Source: Viscum album
Lineage: Eukaryota > Streptophyta > Magnoliopsida > Santalales > Viscaceae
Direction: 5' to 3'
DNA: 64,000 bases
Assembly (NCBI GenBank): GCA_963277665.1
Contig: OY728130.1
Span: 1,368,266,393 to 1,368,330,392 of the forward strand
Part shown: in pieces, positions 25,330 to 37,080 of the stretch
How the letters are laid out: each line of letters opens with the position of its first letter
Position numbering within the stretch: the first letter of the stretch is position 1
Notes under the pieces: model-generated
Told to the model about the DNA's origin: nothing
Database searches by the model: none
The model's input: the letters and a program-made list of their open reading frames with translations, nothing else
Translations under genes and position numbers: made by a program

Positions 25330-25929
25330 ACTAAAAATTTGTATTCTAACATAACTGAAATAATCTTAGGGTAGATCATGTAACTAGATCAAGACGAGTT
25401 ATTTCATATTTCCATCATACAAACCATCAATTGATTAAAAAAATTTACCTTACCTCCACTTTTCATAAGAAATAATAGAAAAATATCCTGATAGCTAATG
25501 GTTCTAAAATACCCCTTCTTGGGACAAAGCATATGATTAATAAACTTAAACAAAATTTAGAATTCCCCAATAAGTTATACAATTGTATGTATTCACACAA
25601 TCAAATTTTCCAGTAAACTCTAATATGAAATCCTCATATATGAAAAACTCACTATTACTAAGAATAGATCCTTGAAAATCTTCACAAATACCTTTGTGCG
25701 GTACATTAAGGAATCTGGACCATTTTTTCAAAGAAAAAATCACTTCCTTTCCATCGATCGAACTTCTAATAGCATCATTCTTCTCACTGAAATCATACTC
25801 TACAAATTGATAAAACTTTGGAACCAACCCAGGATAACATGGTCGTTCAATCCTTGAAAACCATTCGATCCATCCTTGGTCCTGGATCACATTCATCACT
25901 AGAACTTGCTCGAAAAAACCATTCAACAT
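25330..25929 (-). pseudogene. env-position ORF with plant 'putative transposon protein' domain
   Basis: A 127-codon open frame (25546-25929), extended past one stop to ~25330, lies downstream of the copia 2 RNase H. The start is followed by a G-W-x-x-W/L-F block. Then come a 'YPGLVPKFYQF' block (compare the common YPxLVxxFYxN motif), a GKEVxFS block and a late 'LFINHMLCPKKG' / 'DIFLLFLMKSGGKVNF' block. This order resembles the plant-specific 'putative plant transposon protein' domain (PF20167-like). Its function is unknown. Its position matches the extra ORF of Sireviruses. Confidence 0.55.
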
Positions 25930-26439
25930 ATATCTTTCTTTTAGAAATGAAAAACTGAGTTAAGAGGTTGGGGTTCCTTGTCTTTACAACAATGGTATAT
26001 ATAGATTCACCTCACGATTTTTTTAGGGACATGATTTTTAGGATATAAAATAAAGGCGTCTTTCACTCTCACAATCTTTTCACTAGTTTGAAGGAATAAG
26101 GGTGCATGATAGGAGGTTTGCAAGTTGAGAGAGGAAGGATAAGGAATGTTCAAAAGATTCATCAGAGAGAGGGTTTTAAAAATACAATTTAAGAAAATTT
26201 TAACATTTTGAGATTTAAAATAATAAAATATAATTAAATATACATAAATAAACTCAAAAAAGTAATCACAGAAAATATGAGATGTAGAATATAGTTGAAA
26301 AACACCTTAATCGTAGATCTCCATTGGTGTATCACCTATGGTGTATTAGAAATAGTGGATTTCCAATGTTTGATCACCAAAAATCATTTTTCTAAAAAGT
26401 AAATATAAAGATAAAGAACTAACCAAAGTCTATCATTCA

Positions 26440-28000
26440 TACTTCATATATAATATGTCTTAATCTCTAATAATCCAAAGGCTTTTAAATATGTCAGCAA
26501 TATAATTTTTATTTTCAAGGTATTCAAGAGTTTCATCCCCTTTTTTGGAATCATATATCAAAAAGTGAAGTATTATATGAATATGGTTTTCTTAGAATGA
26601 GATATTGTATTATTTGAGATATTTATTGAACTTGTATTATTATAATTTATAGGTACATGTCAAAATTGATAACCATAGTCTAGTAAAGTGTGTTTCATCT
26701 AAAAAATAAATTTCATAACAACTTTATAAATCTATATACTAAACCTAGATAATATAAATTAGACCATAATTTTTCTTTTTAATACTTTAGGAAACTAGTT
26801 ACTTTCGTAAAAGGTGACATGTTCTAGATTCACTTTTTCTATTTAACTTTAAACCCCCAAAAATAATTTTCTGATCACTAAATCAAATTATTTTCCTCTA
26901 AGATAAAAAATCCTAAAATTGTTTTATACTTTAGTTATTCAAAAAACCTATTGACAATAAGTAAATGTGATTCTTTAGGATTATCTTGGAAACCAGCAGA
27001 CATATATATACTAAACATAACATTCATCAAGTAAGAAGATAAATATATTAAGCTTGCAATCATACCTCTATAGTTGGTTTGATCAATTGATTTTTTTAGT
27101 TTCATTAAGATCAATTTTTCTGGTTATACTCTTCGGGGTATCACTACTATTTGTTCTATCCATACCAAAACTTTTTAAATGGTCATTGGTTTACTTATAC
27201 CGATTTAAAATGATTATATCTTTAATTTTGAAAAATTTCAAATACTAAGTAAGAATTTTATCTCACCCATTAAACTCATTTAAAATTTAATTTGCATCAT
27301 TTTTGAAAAATTAGTACATAAATAATTTCATGAAGATACAAAAATTATATTATCAACATAATTTTTTACTATAAAACATCTTTTGAAATTTTTTTATAGC
27401 TATGGTAGGATCATCTATTCATTTAGTAAATCCTCTTGAAATCAAAAAAAGAGATGATCCTATCATACCATGCTCTATGAGCTTGTTTTAAATAATATAA
27501 ATATTTTTTTAACATAAAAACATGATTTGGAAAATGAGTATTTTTGGAATCTAGGGGGCTATTTAATAGAAACAACCTCAATTATATAACCATTTAGGAA
27601 TACAGTCTTAACATCCATTTGATATATTTTGAAATTAAAATGTATTTTATAGGTAAGTATAATTATAATGGATTAATTTCTAGATACTGGTCGAAAGGTA
27701 TCTTAATAGTCAATACCTTATTCTTATCTATATCCTTGTGAAACTAATATAGTTTTTTTCTTAATATCATGCACGAATCATGAATTTTTTTTTCTGAACA
27801 CCGATTAACTGTGAATGGTCAGAATGTATTATGGCTATCCATAAGTTTTGATAATTTATTTCTTTCTAATATATTGAGTTCTTATTGAATTTCTATTATC
27901 TATAATTCACTATTAATTGCATCATTGATGTTCTTAAGTTCACACTAGGATGATAAAACCTGATATTCAAACTAATTTCTAAGAACATATCTAGTCTATA
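26440..28000 (-). pseudogene. copia 2 reverse transcriptase and RNase H
   Basis: The minus strand gives RT blocks in order: an 'ELNxxERNK' block at ~27880, 'GIDYxDTFxPVSR' at ~27690-27730, 'YQMDVKTVFLNGY' at ~27590-27630, and the active site as YVDN instead of YVDD at ~27340. RNase H follows, with 'YRGMIASLIYLS' at ~27060-27100, 'MKHTLLDYG' near ~26690 and the terminal 'YIADIFKS' block at ~26490-26510. There are stops in nearly every segment. These enzymes would make the cDNA and remove the RNA strand. Confidence 0.8.
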
Positions 28001-28559
28001 TTCCTGTCTTTAGGTCTCCAACTACAACATATATAGTATTATATCAATTAGTCATAATTTTTATAGGAAAATAAAGGATATATATTTCATTATCCTCTAC
28101 AGGTTCAGCTTCAGGCTATTCCTTCAAACTGGAATATTTTTTTTATGTTTCACAAAACTATTTAATGGATAAGAATTTATATTTATATTTGAAGGATCAT
28201 ATTTATGGTTATCTAAATAATTCTTAGACTTAGGTAGATCTTCTTTATAAAACATGAAATGTACATATTACTCCACAATCATAGTCCTTTTATTAAATAA
28301 CCTATATGACTTACTGGCTATATAATATAAAAGGAAAATTACTTCATCGCTCTTGGAAGAAATTTTTTCAGGATTATTCTTTTTATCCGGAATAAATAAT
28401 TTTCAAATAAAAATTATAAAGTAATTAACCTTTGGATTTTTTATATTGCATAATTCATATGAGGTTTTCTTTAAAATTGGTCTTATAATAAATCGATTTA
28501 TTATTTAGTATGTTTTATTTTCTAACTTCTATATAGAAATCAATTGGTAAATCATACTC

Positions 28560-29330
28560 ATTAATCATGTTTTGGAAAATATATTTAAGGGTTATATTTC
28601 TTATTTCCACTACACCATTTTTTTGTGGGATTATAGTAGTATAAAATTTATTCATATATCCTTTTTGTGATAATAATGATTCAAAATATTGATTTCCAAA
28701 ATCATGAAGATGATCACATATTATGTTCTTAATTCTAAGTACACTAATATTTTCTAAAGATTTAGCATACTTAGAAAAATATAAACATGATTCACTTTAG
28801 TGAGATAGAATGAATATCCAACTATATCTAGAATATTAAACTACTATAACATAAAAACAGTTATTCTAATTTAATATAGGAACTATAAAAGGTCTAAAAA
28901 ATCCATGAAAACAAACTCTAGGGGTTGAGAAGTTGAAACTTCTTTCTTTACTTTAAAGAGATTTTTTACTATTTCCTTTTTGACATGGGTTAGATAATTT
29001 TTCATTTGGTAATTCTAGTTTAGGAAGATCATTAGGTAATCCATTCATAGTTATATTTATATGTGAATGAATATTGTAGTGGAATAGTCTCCTATGTAAA
29101 ATAAAATAATATTTATTAAATGCACTTAGACATGATTTTTTTAGAAATTAAGGAATCTAAATTAATAGCACACCCATTATCATTTCTCAAAAGAGTGAAA
29201 ACTAAATCCTTTTCAGAATTAAAAATTTGCAGAAATTATTTTCAAACATAACATAGAATCCATCGTCACATAACATTGAGATGCTAAGTATGTTGTATAT
29301 TAATCTATTTGATGAATAAAACTTTATAAA
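28560..29330 (-). pseudogene. copia 2 integrase
   Basis: Lying between the protease and RT, this stretch shows the end of the integrase core at ~28590-28650 ('PQKNGVVE', compare PQQNGVVERKN). Catalytic residues upstream lie in broken frames and could not be verified one by one. Domain limits are approximate. Confidence 0.65.
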
Positions 29331-29365
29331 TTAAAAGAGTATTAGAGTTACTGATTTGAACCAAT

Positions 29366-29560
29366 CTAATCATTTTTTCCTTTGGAATTATTATAGAAGG
29401 TGACATGTCCACCATCAATTTTGATTAGATTCTTGAATATTGAATAATCCCCAATCATGTGTTTGAAGTAGCCACTATCTAGATACCATAAGTGGTTGAT
29501 AGAAATTTTCAATATGGTTTCCATAAAATATATAAAATAATAAATTATTTTGGTACCCAT
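29366..29560 (-). pseudogene. copia 2 aspartic protease
   Basis: This 64-codon open frame contains 'WYLDSGYFKHMIGD', the copia protease active site with the DSG triad intact, then 'IDGGHVTFYNNSKGK', the usual following block. It is the best-preserved coding piece of the element and is flanked by gag above and integrase below. Confidence 0.85.
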
Positions 29561-30589
29561 ATCTTTGTGGGCCTAGAGATGTTACTAATATTGTATTTGG
29601 TAATCTATAATTGTTTAATAGGCTTATTGTAGGCAGAAATGATATTTTTAGAAATTTTTTTAGTTCCTAATAATTAGAAGGAATCAAATAATTGATAAAA
29701 CTACAACTATAAATAAATTTAGTCTTATTGATATTTCTCTATTTAGGTTGATATCCAATTTTATTGGTATAATTAGGTGCATTTCTCTTTCTAATCATTT
29801 GGTTTAAATAATTTCTTCCATTTTTTAATCTTTCCTAATCATTTTTTAAATTTTCATTGGATAATTTTAACTCATTATTTTATCTTAACAATTGTGAATT
29901 TTTTTCATCTTCTATATTATAATCTTTTAGTGGGTATAAAAGGCTTAATACTTCTTTAAAATTATATCTTTATCATTAATTTTAATAAATGTGTCCTCCA
30001 AAATATTACAATATTCAGAAATATCTTCATTAATTTTTTTTATTCTTTATTATAATTTTTAAAAATGTTGGAATTATGAAAATTTTATGTAGGAAAAATA
30101 TTAGATACATTAGATGTATTTTTTATAAAACACATATAGGTTATATAATTTTTATCCTAGCGACTTGAGGAGTCTGAATCACTTCAAATATCCCCTGAAT
30201 AACTCCATGTTTCTTTCATAGACTTCTTATATCTTTTCTCGTTTTCTTTTGGTTTTTTCTTAAACTTCAACTTTAGATAATCTACTTTGATATTACCTTT
30301 TATTTTACACTCATAATAGGTTATTTAATTTTTATAATCATCATTTTTTCATTCATTTATCTTATTACCTCTATTTTCATAATTACTATTATAGTTTGAA
30401 TTCTAAAATAATTTGTTCCTTTTGTAAAACTTTATTAAATCATATCGATAAATGATTAAAATATTCATTTCTATCAGAATATGGATCTCTATAAAATTAT
30501 ATTCATTCTTAATATCACCCTTTTTTATTAAGTTACAGGTCTTGAAAGATACTAAATTCCACTTTGGTTTATCCTTTTCTTCTTTGTTA
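29561..30589 (-). pseudogene. copia 2 gag, C-terminal part with zinc knuckle
   Basis: Immediately left of the CACTA insertion the minus strand continues gag. A zinc knuckle at ~30270-30330 reads Y-Y-E-C-K-x-K-G-N, where CCHC would be expected, so one cysteine and the histidine are lost. A lysine-rich segment follows. At ~29565-29590 is the 'KKIWVPK' block that ends gag-protease linkers in this lineage. Confidence 0.75.
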
Positions 30590-30603
30590 CACTACTACAA
30601 AAA
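30590..30603 (+). repeat. CACTA left terminal inverted repeat
   Basis: CACTACTACAAAAA matches the inverted right end over 14 bases. The host bases to the left are TTA. Confidence 0.9.
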
Positions 30604-30850
30604 ACAGGCAAGGGAAGCACCAACTTTTATCAGCTCTAAGAAAAAAGAACTGATAAAGGTAACTCTTTATCAATACTAATTAAAAGCACTGATAAAGGGT
30701 CAATTTATTAGTGTGTTTCTAGTGCTGATAAAGATATACCTTTATCAATGCTTTTATAGAGCTGATAAAGGGAATATTTATCAGTGCTAAAATTTTAGCG
30801 TTAATAAAGGGATCCTTTTTCAGTGATTTTCTAGAACTGATAAAACCATA
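30604..30850 (+). repeat. CACTA left subterminal repeats
   Basis: Several direct and inverted copies of GCACTGATAAAGG-like words occur with spacing of ~30-50 bp. They mirror those at the right end and are likely transposase binding sites. Confidence 0.75.
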
Positions 30851-30899
30851 GTCTTATTTTATAAAATAGGGTGCATATTTCCCTATATTTATCGTTCCC

Positions 30900-31245
30900 T
30901 TAAGCTCTCGCGGGACTATACCCACACGACAACTCCCCTCCCCCTGATCTTCTCTTTTTTGGCTGCTACTCCACCGCTGCTGCCACTCCGCTGCTGCTGC
31001 CACTCCGCCACCGCTACCCTACTCCATTGTCGCTAGCCCTTCTCCGCCACTGCTACCCTAATTCTCCACCTCTTACCTACTCCTCCACCGCCACCGTTAG
31101 CCCTACTCCTTCTCCTCCCCCTCAAACCCCTTCCACGGATCCTCCTCCCCGTGAAGCCTACTTCTCCTCCTCACCACTGGACCCTACTCCCCACGAACCC
31201 TACTTTAGGTGTTTGAGATTCCTTTTGAAGAGGTTAGATTCTTAG
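30900..31245 (+). other. GC-rich leader region of CACTA element
   Basis: Local GC is far above the surroundings, with CCGCTGCTGC and CCACCGCC trinucleotide-like runs. A 72-codon Ser/Pro/Thr-rich frame (31027-31245) is a product of this simple composition rather than a recognisable protein. Such GC-rich 5' regions are common just inside CACTA ends. Confidence 0.5.
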
Positions 31246-32437
31246 CTTCCCATATTTGATCTTTGGTGATTTCTCCACTCATCCTCATCCATTTCCTTTT
31301 GTTCTTATGCTAATATTCATTATGGTGTAGTTTTATTTAGTTGGATGGTCATGTTTTAGTTGATAAAATTTTGGTATATGGTGAGTTTGTTTTGAGAGTC
31401 TAGGCATGATTATGTCCTGAGTTATTGACCTCATCACTTTATTAACCAATACCCTCATTCAATTAATACTAAAAGATTTAGTTGAATTATTTTCAATGGA
31501 ATTATTTATCTCTATTTTCCTTCAAATTCCTATAAAAATATGAATTTTATTGAGTTTGTTAGTGTGTTTGTCCAAATTTAATGATTCATAAGAAAAAAGG
31601 AAGCATATTTCTATTTTACCTAAATGGATGGGAATGTTTCCAATCTAAAGGTATTGATTTTGGGAAATAATTTATTTATGGTTGGTATTAATATTATGGA
31701 AGGTATTAACAGCTAGTGAGAGGAGGTTTGAGATGAGGTTTGAGTTTTGGATAGGGATGGTCAATGTGGTCCTTCTCCCTCATGTGTGAGTTTTTTAACA
31801 CTGAGGGATTTTTGTTTATCACTTTGTATGGTAATGTGATTTTTTATATAATGGATTTAAGATGTGTCTATGGATATTAATTACAAGTTTGGGGAAGGTG
31901 AGGGGGAGTTATTGCATATCCTTTAGATGTTCATGATATAATTTATGTTCACTAGCCTCAATTTTCTATTTCTTATGTTAATTTAGGTAAAAAAATCTAT
32001 GATATTCCATAGTAATTTTGGATAAACCTAGGTTATTTTTCCCCCATGAACCCCTTTTTGTTTGGAACTATATCTATGATATTAGTTTTCTCATCAAAAT
32101 TGTATCCTTGTTTTCATTTTATTTGAGTTTGGTCACTAGTTTTGAGATGTTTAATGTGATTATTTTATTATGAATGAGGTGGCTGGTAGGGGTGGTTAAA
32201 AGGATGTTTAATGTTTTGCTGCAAGGGTGGTGGGTGATAAAACTATTGGTAAGGTGACTGGAAAGTGTGTTGATTTTGATGGGGGGTCTTTCCCGGTTCT
32301 GTTGATTTCCAAATCTTTATTGGAAATGGTTAAGCTATATTAATCTCTATTTTTATAATTGGTTCTCTTATACTATATTTAGAAGACTTGTTTTGTGTAT
32401 TTGAATCATAAATAATAATATTTCAGATTTAAATAGG
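31246..32437 (+). other. CACTA interior without recognisable genes
   Basis: About 1.2 kb of AT-rich sequence separates the GC-rich leader from the transposase-associated exon. It may be an intron of the transposase gene. I see no motif in it. Confidence 0.4.
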
Positions 32438-32674
32438 ATGGAGATAAATAAAGATTGGATGGATTCTAATTGTTTGACAATAGAGTATGATAATAGATTG
32501 AAAGATTTCATCATGTTTGCAAAGGATCACACAAAGGATCCTTCTCAAATCCTTTGTCCATGTTTACATTGTTGTTATTCTAGAATAATTACTCTAGAGG
32601 AGTTAGAAGAACATTTGATATATCAGGGAATATATCAGAGTTATAAATGTTGGAATAAACAGGGAGAAAAATAG
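32438..32674 (+). CDS. CACTA transposase-associated domain (N-terminal fragment)
   Basis: The 78-codon frame starts M-E-I-N-K-D-W-M and contains 'CPCLHCC' at about residues 41-47, then 'LEELEEHLIYQGIYQSYKCW'. This is the pattern of the Transpos_assoc domain (PF13963): D-x-W-M at the start, C-P-C-x-x-C zinc-binding cysteines, and a D/E-H-L-x-x-x-G-x-x-x-x-Y-x-x-W end. In autonomous CACTA elements it leads into the large transposase (TNPD-like). Here a TAG follows directly and the sequence after it is frame-broken, so only a fragment survives. Confidence 0.8.
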   Translation: MEINKDWMDSNCLTIEYDNRLKDFIMFAKDHTKDPSQILCPCLHCCYSRIITLEELEEHLIYQGIYQSYKCWNKQGEK

Positions 32675-33052
32675 AAAATAGCTAATGGCTGGGATAAAAC
32701 TGCGTTTTATGGATCATCAATGATTACAAATATGGATAATGAAGAAGATCGTATGGAGGATGTGATTATAGATGTGAATGATGATGAATATAATATTGAG
32801 TAAATGATAAGGATAGATGAAGATGAACTCCATGATTTCCCAAAATTATTTGAGAAATTAAATAGTTGTGCAAAGACGCCATTGAATAATCGATAAATGT
32901 GTCAAATCCCTTCAGCCTTTGAAAAAAAGAAAGAGAGTTCAATAAATAGGTTATATTTTTTTTGTAATATAGATCTTGTTATCTCATGTTATTATCTTAT
33001 CATTACTGAATTTATGTAATCTAAATTAATTGTTCAGCCACTTTTGCATATA

Positions 33053-33184
33053 ATGACTTCTACACGTTCTGGTGCTCTTAACCTCATTGCTGAACAAGTC
33101 TCTCAAGCTACTGCTGCTGCTCACAGTGCAGAGCAACAACAAGTTTCTGAACTTGTTTCTCCTCCTAGTGTCGAGGTCCAATAA
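33053..33184 (+). pseudogene. possible exon of second CACTA protein
   Basis: A 43-codon frame starting M-T-S-T-R-S-G-A-L-N-L lies just after a splice-acceptor-like TTGTTCAG. Past its stop, the reading continues as a Ser/Gln/Ala-rich stretch with further stops and a block that weakly resembles the plant Ptta/En/Spm transposase region. The identification is tentative. Confidence 0.3.
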
Positions 33185-33534
33185 CCATCAGAACATGCCT
33201 CATATTGACAAGATGATATAGTTTTTTTAGAAATTAGTGGGCCTCATACCTAATGGAATATTGTACAAAAATAGTACAAAGATCTGACATGGGGACATAT
33301 ACAATTGGTGACCATTTTTGAGAGGGGATAAGGAGATCAAAAGATGATACATTGTTGTATATAAATGTTCACAAAAAAATTGTAATTGTTATTAAATAAA
33401 ACATCCTTTATCCAATGAGTCATTTTTTCATTTTAACAAATGAAATACACCAACAACATGCAAGAATGATGAACCACTTTTCTTTGGACTTTGGATAAGA
33501 AAAACCAGTAAAATATCCAAAATACCTTTATACC

Positions 33535-35181
33535 TGACCAAATTCATTTGGATTGTGTTAATAATTTAGGAGAACAATACATGGGTCATGTGTGACATGT
33601 AAAAGTCTACCCTGCCTCAATACAAGGCATAATGTGGCCAGTATCACTCAAAGTGTTTCTCTTTTGTTTAAAATGGATAGAATTTTAAGTGAAAACAACA
33701 ACTGATGTACGAAAGACTGACCAAATGCATTCAGATTGTGTTGATAATTTAGGATAATGATCCATGGGTCATTTTTGACATGTACGAGTCAACTCTTCCT
33801 CAATATAAGGCACAGTGTAGCCGGTATCACTCAAAGTGTCTCTATTTTGGTTAAAATGGATAGAATTTTAAGTGAAAACAACAACTGACGTATGGAAAAA
33901 TGACCAAACACATTTGGATTTTGTTGATACTTTAGGATAAAGATCCATGGGTCCTTATTGATGTGTAAGATTCAAAAACACCTCAATATTAGGCACGGTG
34001 TGTCCGGTATCACTCAAAGTGTATCTCTTTTGTTTAAAATGGACAGAATTTTAAGTGAAAACAACAACTGACGTACGGAAAATCAACCAAACGCATTCGA
34101 ATTGTTTTGATACTTTAGGATAATGATTCATGAATTATTTTGGAGGATTAAAAGTCAATACTACCTCAATCTGAGGCATGGTGTGGCCGGTTTCACTAAA
34201 AGTTTCTCTCTTTTGTTTAAAACGGATAGAATTTTAAGTGAAAACAACAACTAACGTACGGAAATCTGACCAAACACATTTGTATTGTGTTGATAATTTA
34301 GAATAAAAATCCATGGGTCGTGTGTAATGTGTAAGAGTCAACCCAATCTCAATCCAAGGCACGGTGTGGCCAGTATCACCCAATGTGCATCTCTTTTGTT
34401 TAAAATGGACATAATTTTAAGTGAAAACAATTACTGATGTACGAAAATCCAACCAAACGCATTCAGATTGTGTTGACACTTTAGGATAATTATCCAGGGG
34501 TCATGTGTGATGTGTACGAGTCAACCCCACCTCAATATGAGGCACGGTGTGGTTGGTATCACTCAAAGTGTCTCTCTTTTGTTTAAAATGGATAGAATTT
34601 TAAGTGAAAACAACAACTAACATACATAAAACCGACAAAACGCATTAGTATTGTGTTGTTACTTTAGGAGAATAACCCATGGGTTATGTGTGATGTGTAC
34701 GAGTCAATATCGCCTCAATATGAGGCACAGTGTGGTTAGTATCACTCAAAGTGTCTCTGTTTTGTTTAAAATGGGCATGATTTTAAGTGAAAACAACAAC
34801 TAACGTAAGGAAATCAAAACAAACACATCCTAATTGTGTTGATACATTAGTAGAATTATCCGTGGGTCATGTGAGACATTTATGAGTCAACCCCACCTCA
34901 TTCCAAGGCATGGTGTGGCTGGTATCACTCAAAGTGTCTCTATTTTGTTTAAAATGGACAAAATTTTAAGTGAAAACAACAACTGACATACATAAATCTA
35001 ACCAAATGCCTTATTATTGTGTTGATACTTTAAGGGAATGATCCATGGGTCATTTGGGATGTTTACGAGTTAACCTTGCCTCAATCTGACACACAGTGTG
35101 GCCGGTATCACTCAAAGTGTCTCTCTTTTCTTTAAAATGAACAAAATTTTAAGTGAAAACAACAACTGACATACGAAAAAC
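33535..35181 (+). repeat. nine-copy 183-bp tandem array inside CACTA
   Basis: The landmark AATTTTAAGTGAAAACAA recurs at 33681, 33864, 34047, 34230, 34413, 34596, ~34779, 34962 and 35145, a spacing of exactly 183 bp each time. Other landmarks in each unit are CCATGGGTCAT, a CCTCAAT-TGAGGCACGGTGTGG block, and GGTATCACTCAAAGTGT. Copies differ by scattered substitutions but show no net length change at this landmark. Confidence 0.95.
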
Positions 35182-35319
35182 CCTCTTCCTACCATACATA
35201 CCAAAAACATTCATTTTTTACTAAATAAATACATACTATTTAAATAAACACTATTCTAAAACCATTTTAAAATTACTAATGATCTTAAAATCCATGAAAT
35301 TCATTCCATTAAAACCATT

Positions 35320-35835
35320 AAATCCCCTCACCCCCTGGACACCACCCCACCCTCCCTGGACACCACCCCACCCCCTAGACACCCCATGGATACCCCCCCC
35401 CCCACCTTGGACAAACCCCTCACCCCCTGGACATCCCCCACCCCCTGGACGACCCCCACCCCCTGGACACCCCCACCCCTCCTAGACACCACCCCACCAC
35501 TTGGACACCCCACCCCCTAGACACCCCATCCCCATGGACAACCAACCCCACCCCCTGGACACCACCCACCCCACTTGAACAACCCCCAACCTCCTGGACC
35601 ACCCCCACCCCCTGGACACCACCCCACCCCCTAGACACCCCCACCCCTGGAAATCCCCCCAACCCCCTGGAAACCACCCCACCCCCTGGACACCACCATG
35701 GACAACCCCCCTCCACCACCCTAGACAACACCCTTGGACACCCCCATCCCCCTGAACACCCCAAACCTTGAACACCCCTACCCCCCTTGGACAGCCACCC
35801 CAAACCCCTGAATATCACCCAACCCCCTGAATTCT
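35320..35835 (+). repeat. C-rich minisatellite (CCCCCTGGACACC type)
   Basis: About 25-30 copies of a short C-rich unit (CCCCACCCCCTGGACACC and variants) lie head to tail. The complementary strand has many closely spaced GGGG runs. Long frames on both strands (up to 142 codons of G/V/W or P/W/T) are by-products of the repeat. Confidence 0.9.
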
Positions 35836-35874
35836 GAATTGAATTCATTATGTATTTAATTAACTTATGAATTA

Positions 35875-36005
35875 TGTGTTAATGGTGTATGGGTATACTT
35901 GTTGTATGGGTATACTTGTTGTATAGGTATACTTGTTTTATGTGTATACTTTTTATAATTACCTTATGAATTGTGTGTTAATTTTGTATGGGTATACTTG
36001 TTGAT
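35875..36005 (+). repeat. short GTATGGGTATACTTGTT array
   Basis: Five or so copies of a ~19-bp unit, TTGTATGGGTATACTTG, with one interruption. It adjoins the C-rich minisatellite and the right subterminal repeats. Confidence 0.7.
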
Positions 36006-36059
36006 ATGCTGATTTTTTTTCAGGTCTTTTTTGGGTGTGCTGTCGTAGAATTTTATGTT

Positions 36060-36365
36060 ACATCAGGAATGACATTTATCAATGCGTTTTTTGCTATGAT
36101 AAAGGGATCCTTTATCAGCACTAAATAAGCTCTCATAAAGGATTCCTTTATCAGTGCTAAAAAAGTTCTGATAAATGATCCCTTTATCAGATCCTTTTTA
36201 GCGCTGATAAATGCGCCCTTTATCAGCCTGTTTTTAGTACTGATAAAGGATACCTTTATCATCTCTTTTTTAAAACTGATAAGGGGGACCCCCCTTTATT
36301 AGCACTGAGCTTTACAACACCTTTTTATCATTGTTAAATCCCGTTTTGAGCGCTGATAAATCCCG
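36060..36365 (-). repeat. CACTA right subterminal repeats
   Basis: Multiple copies of CCTTTATCAG and its complement occur about every 30-40 bp up to the terminal repeat, matching the left-end set. Confidence 0.8.
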
Positions 36366-36379
36366 TTTTTGTAGTAGTG
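36366..36379 (-). repeat. CACTA right terminal inverted repeat
   Basis: TTTTTGTAGTAGTG is the exact inverse of the left end. The host bases to the right are TTC. Confidence 0.9.
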
Positions 36380-36999
36380 TTCTATATAAGTTCCTATTCA
36401 TACATAATGAGTTTTACTATTAACTCTTTAACATAAAAATTACATATATCACTTGGTTCTAAAATTAAGACTGAGTTTCCTCTCCTTATATCTGGTTAAC
36501 ATCTTTGTAGGCACATCACTTGATCTTTAATAGTAATTGATTTCTCGAGTGAATGCATAGTGTTCAAAATTTCATTGAACTAGAGATACATGTTAGAAAT
36601 TATTTCATTAGGTTTTATCTTAATGGTATCATATTTAACAGTATAAGTATTCTTATGAATTTATTTGACATTTGATGTTCCTTTATGAGAAACAAAATGT
36701 TTATCCCAAGTCTCAAATATAGGGGTACATACAGATATTCTATTAAACTCTTCATCTTCTAAAGCATAGTACAAAGTATTTATAGATTTATAGTTATTAT
36801 TATAAGATTATTTAGTTGGTTCACCCCATTCATCTGTAACTACAATGGGTGGTTCATATTTATCCTCAATGGTAGTCTAAATTTAAAATCCTATACTTTC
36901 AATACACATTTTTATCTTAATATTACATTAAACATAATTTGTACCGTTAAAATAAAAAGTTCAATTAGTGGACATTCTATGTTGTTTATTATTATCCAT
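36380..36999 (-). pseudogene. copia 2 gag, N-terminal part
   Basis: The start codon is the complement of 36997-36999 (reading M-D-N-N-K-Q-H). A 'FNGTNYV' block follows, then 'YALEDEEFNRI', 'IFETWDKHFVSHKGTSNVK' and 'VKELIVKLIMYE', all recognisable landmarks of this copia gag type. The CACTA element interrupts the frame just after the last block. There are several stops before the insertion, so gag was probably already broken. Confidence 0.8.
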
Positions 37000-37080
37000 A
37001 AATATATAAATTTATAATAAATAGAAATTTAAGATCATTAATTTGACACTATATCACAATAAAAAATTTATTTTGAAAAA

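Larger units (their letters stand above)
30590..36379 (+). mobile_element. CACTA (En/Spm-type) DNA transposon, deletion derivative
   Basis: The ends are CACTACTACAAAAA at 30590 and its inverted copy ending at 36379, flanked by TTA and TTC (a 3-bp target duplication with one change). Subterminal arrays of a CTGATAAAGG word lie inside both ends, as in CACTA elements whose transposase binds such repeats. The interior keeps only the transposase-associated N-terminal domain (32438-32674), one small downstream exon-like fragment, and three repeat arrays. The main transposase core is absent. It sits inside copia 2 gag, whose halves join across it. Confidence 0.9.

Noticed and set aside
31027..31245. 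72-codon Ser/Pro/Thr-rich frame in the CACTA element
   Set aside because: It arises from the GC-rich trinucleotide-like leader and has no domain; kept only as a composition feature.
33535..35181. Regular repeats that might be taken for a CRISPR array
   Set aside because: The whole 183-bp period repeats, with no unique spacers, inside a plant CACTA transposon.
35279..35848. Long frames on both strands (up to 142 codons) rich in P/T/W or G/V
   Set aside because: They are translations of the C-rich minisatellite; every frame is open because the unit lacks stops. No protein gene is implied.
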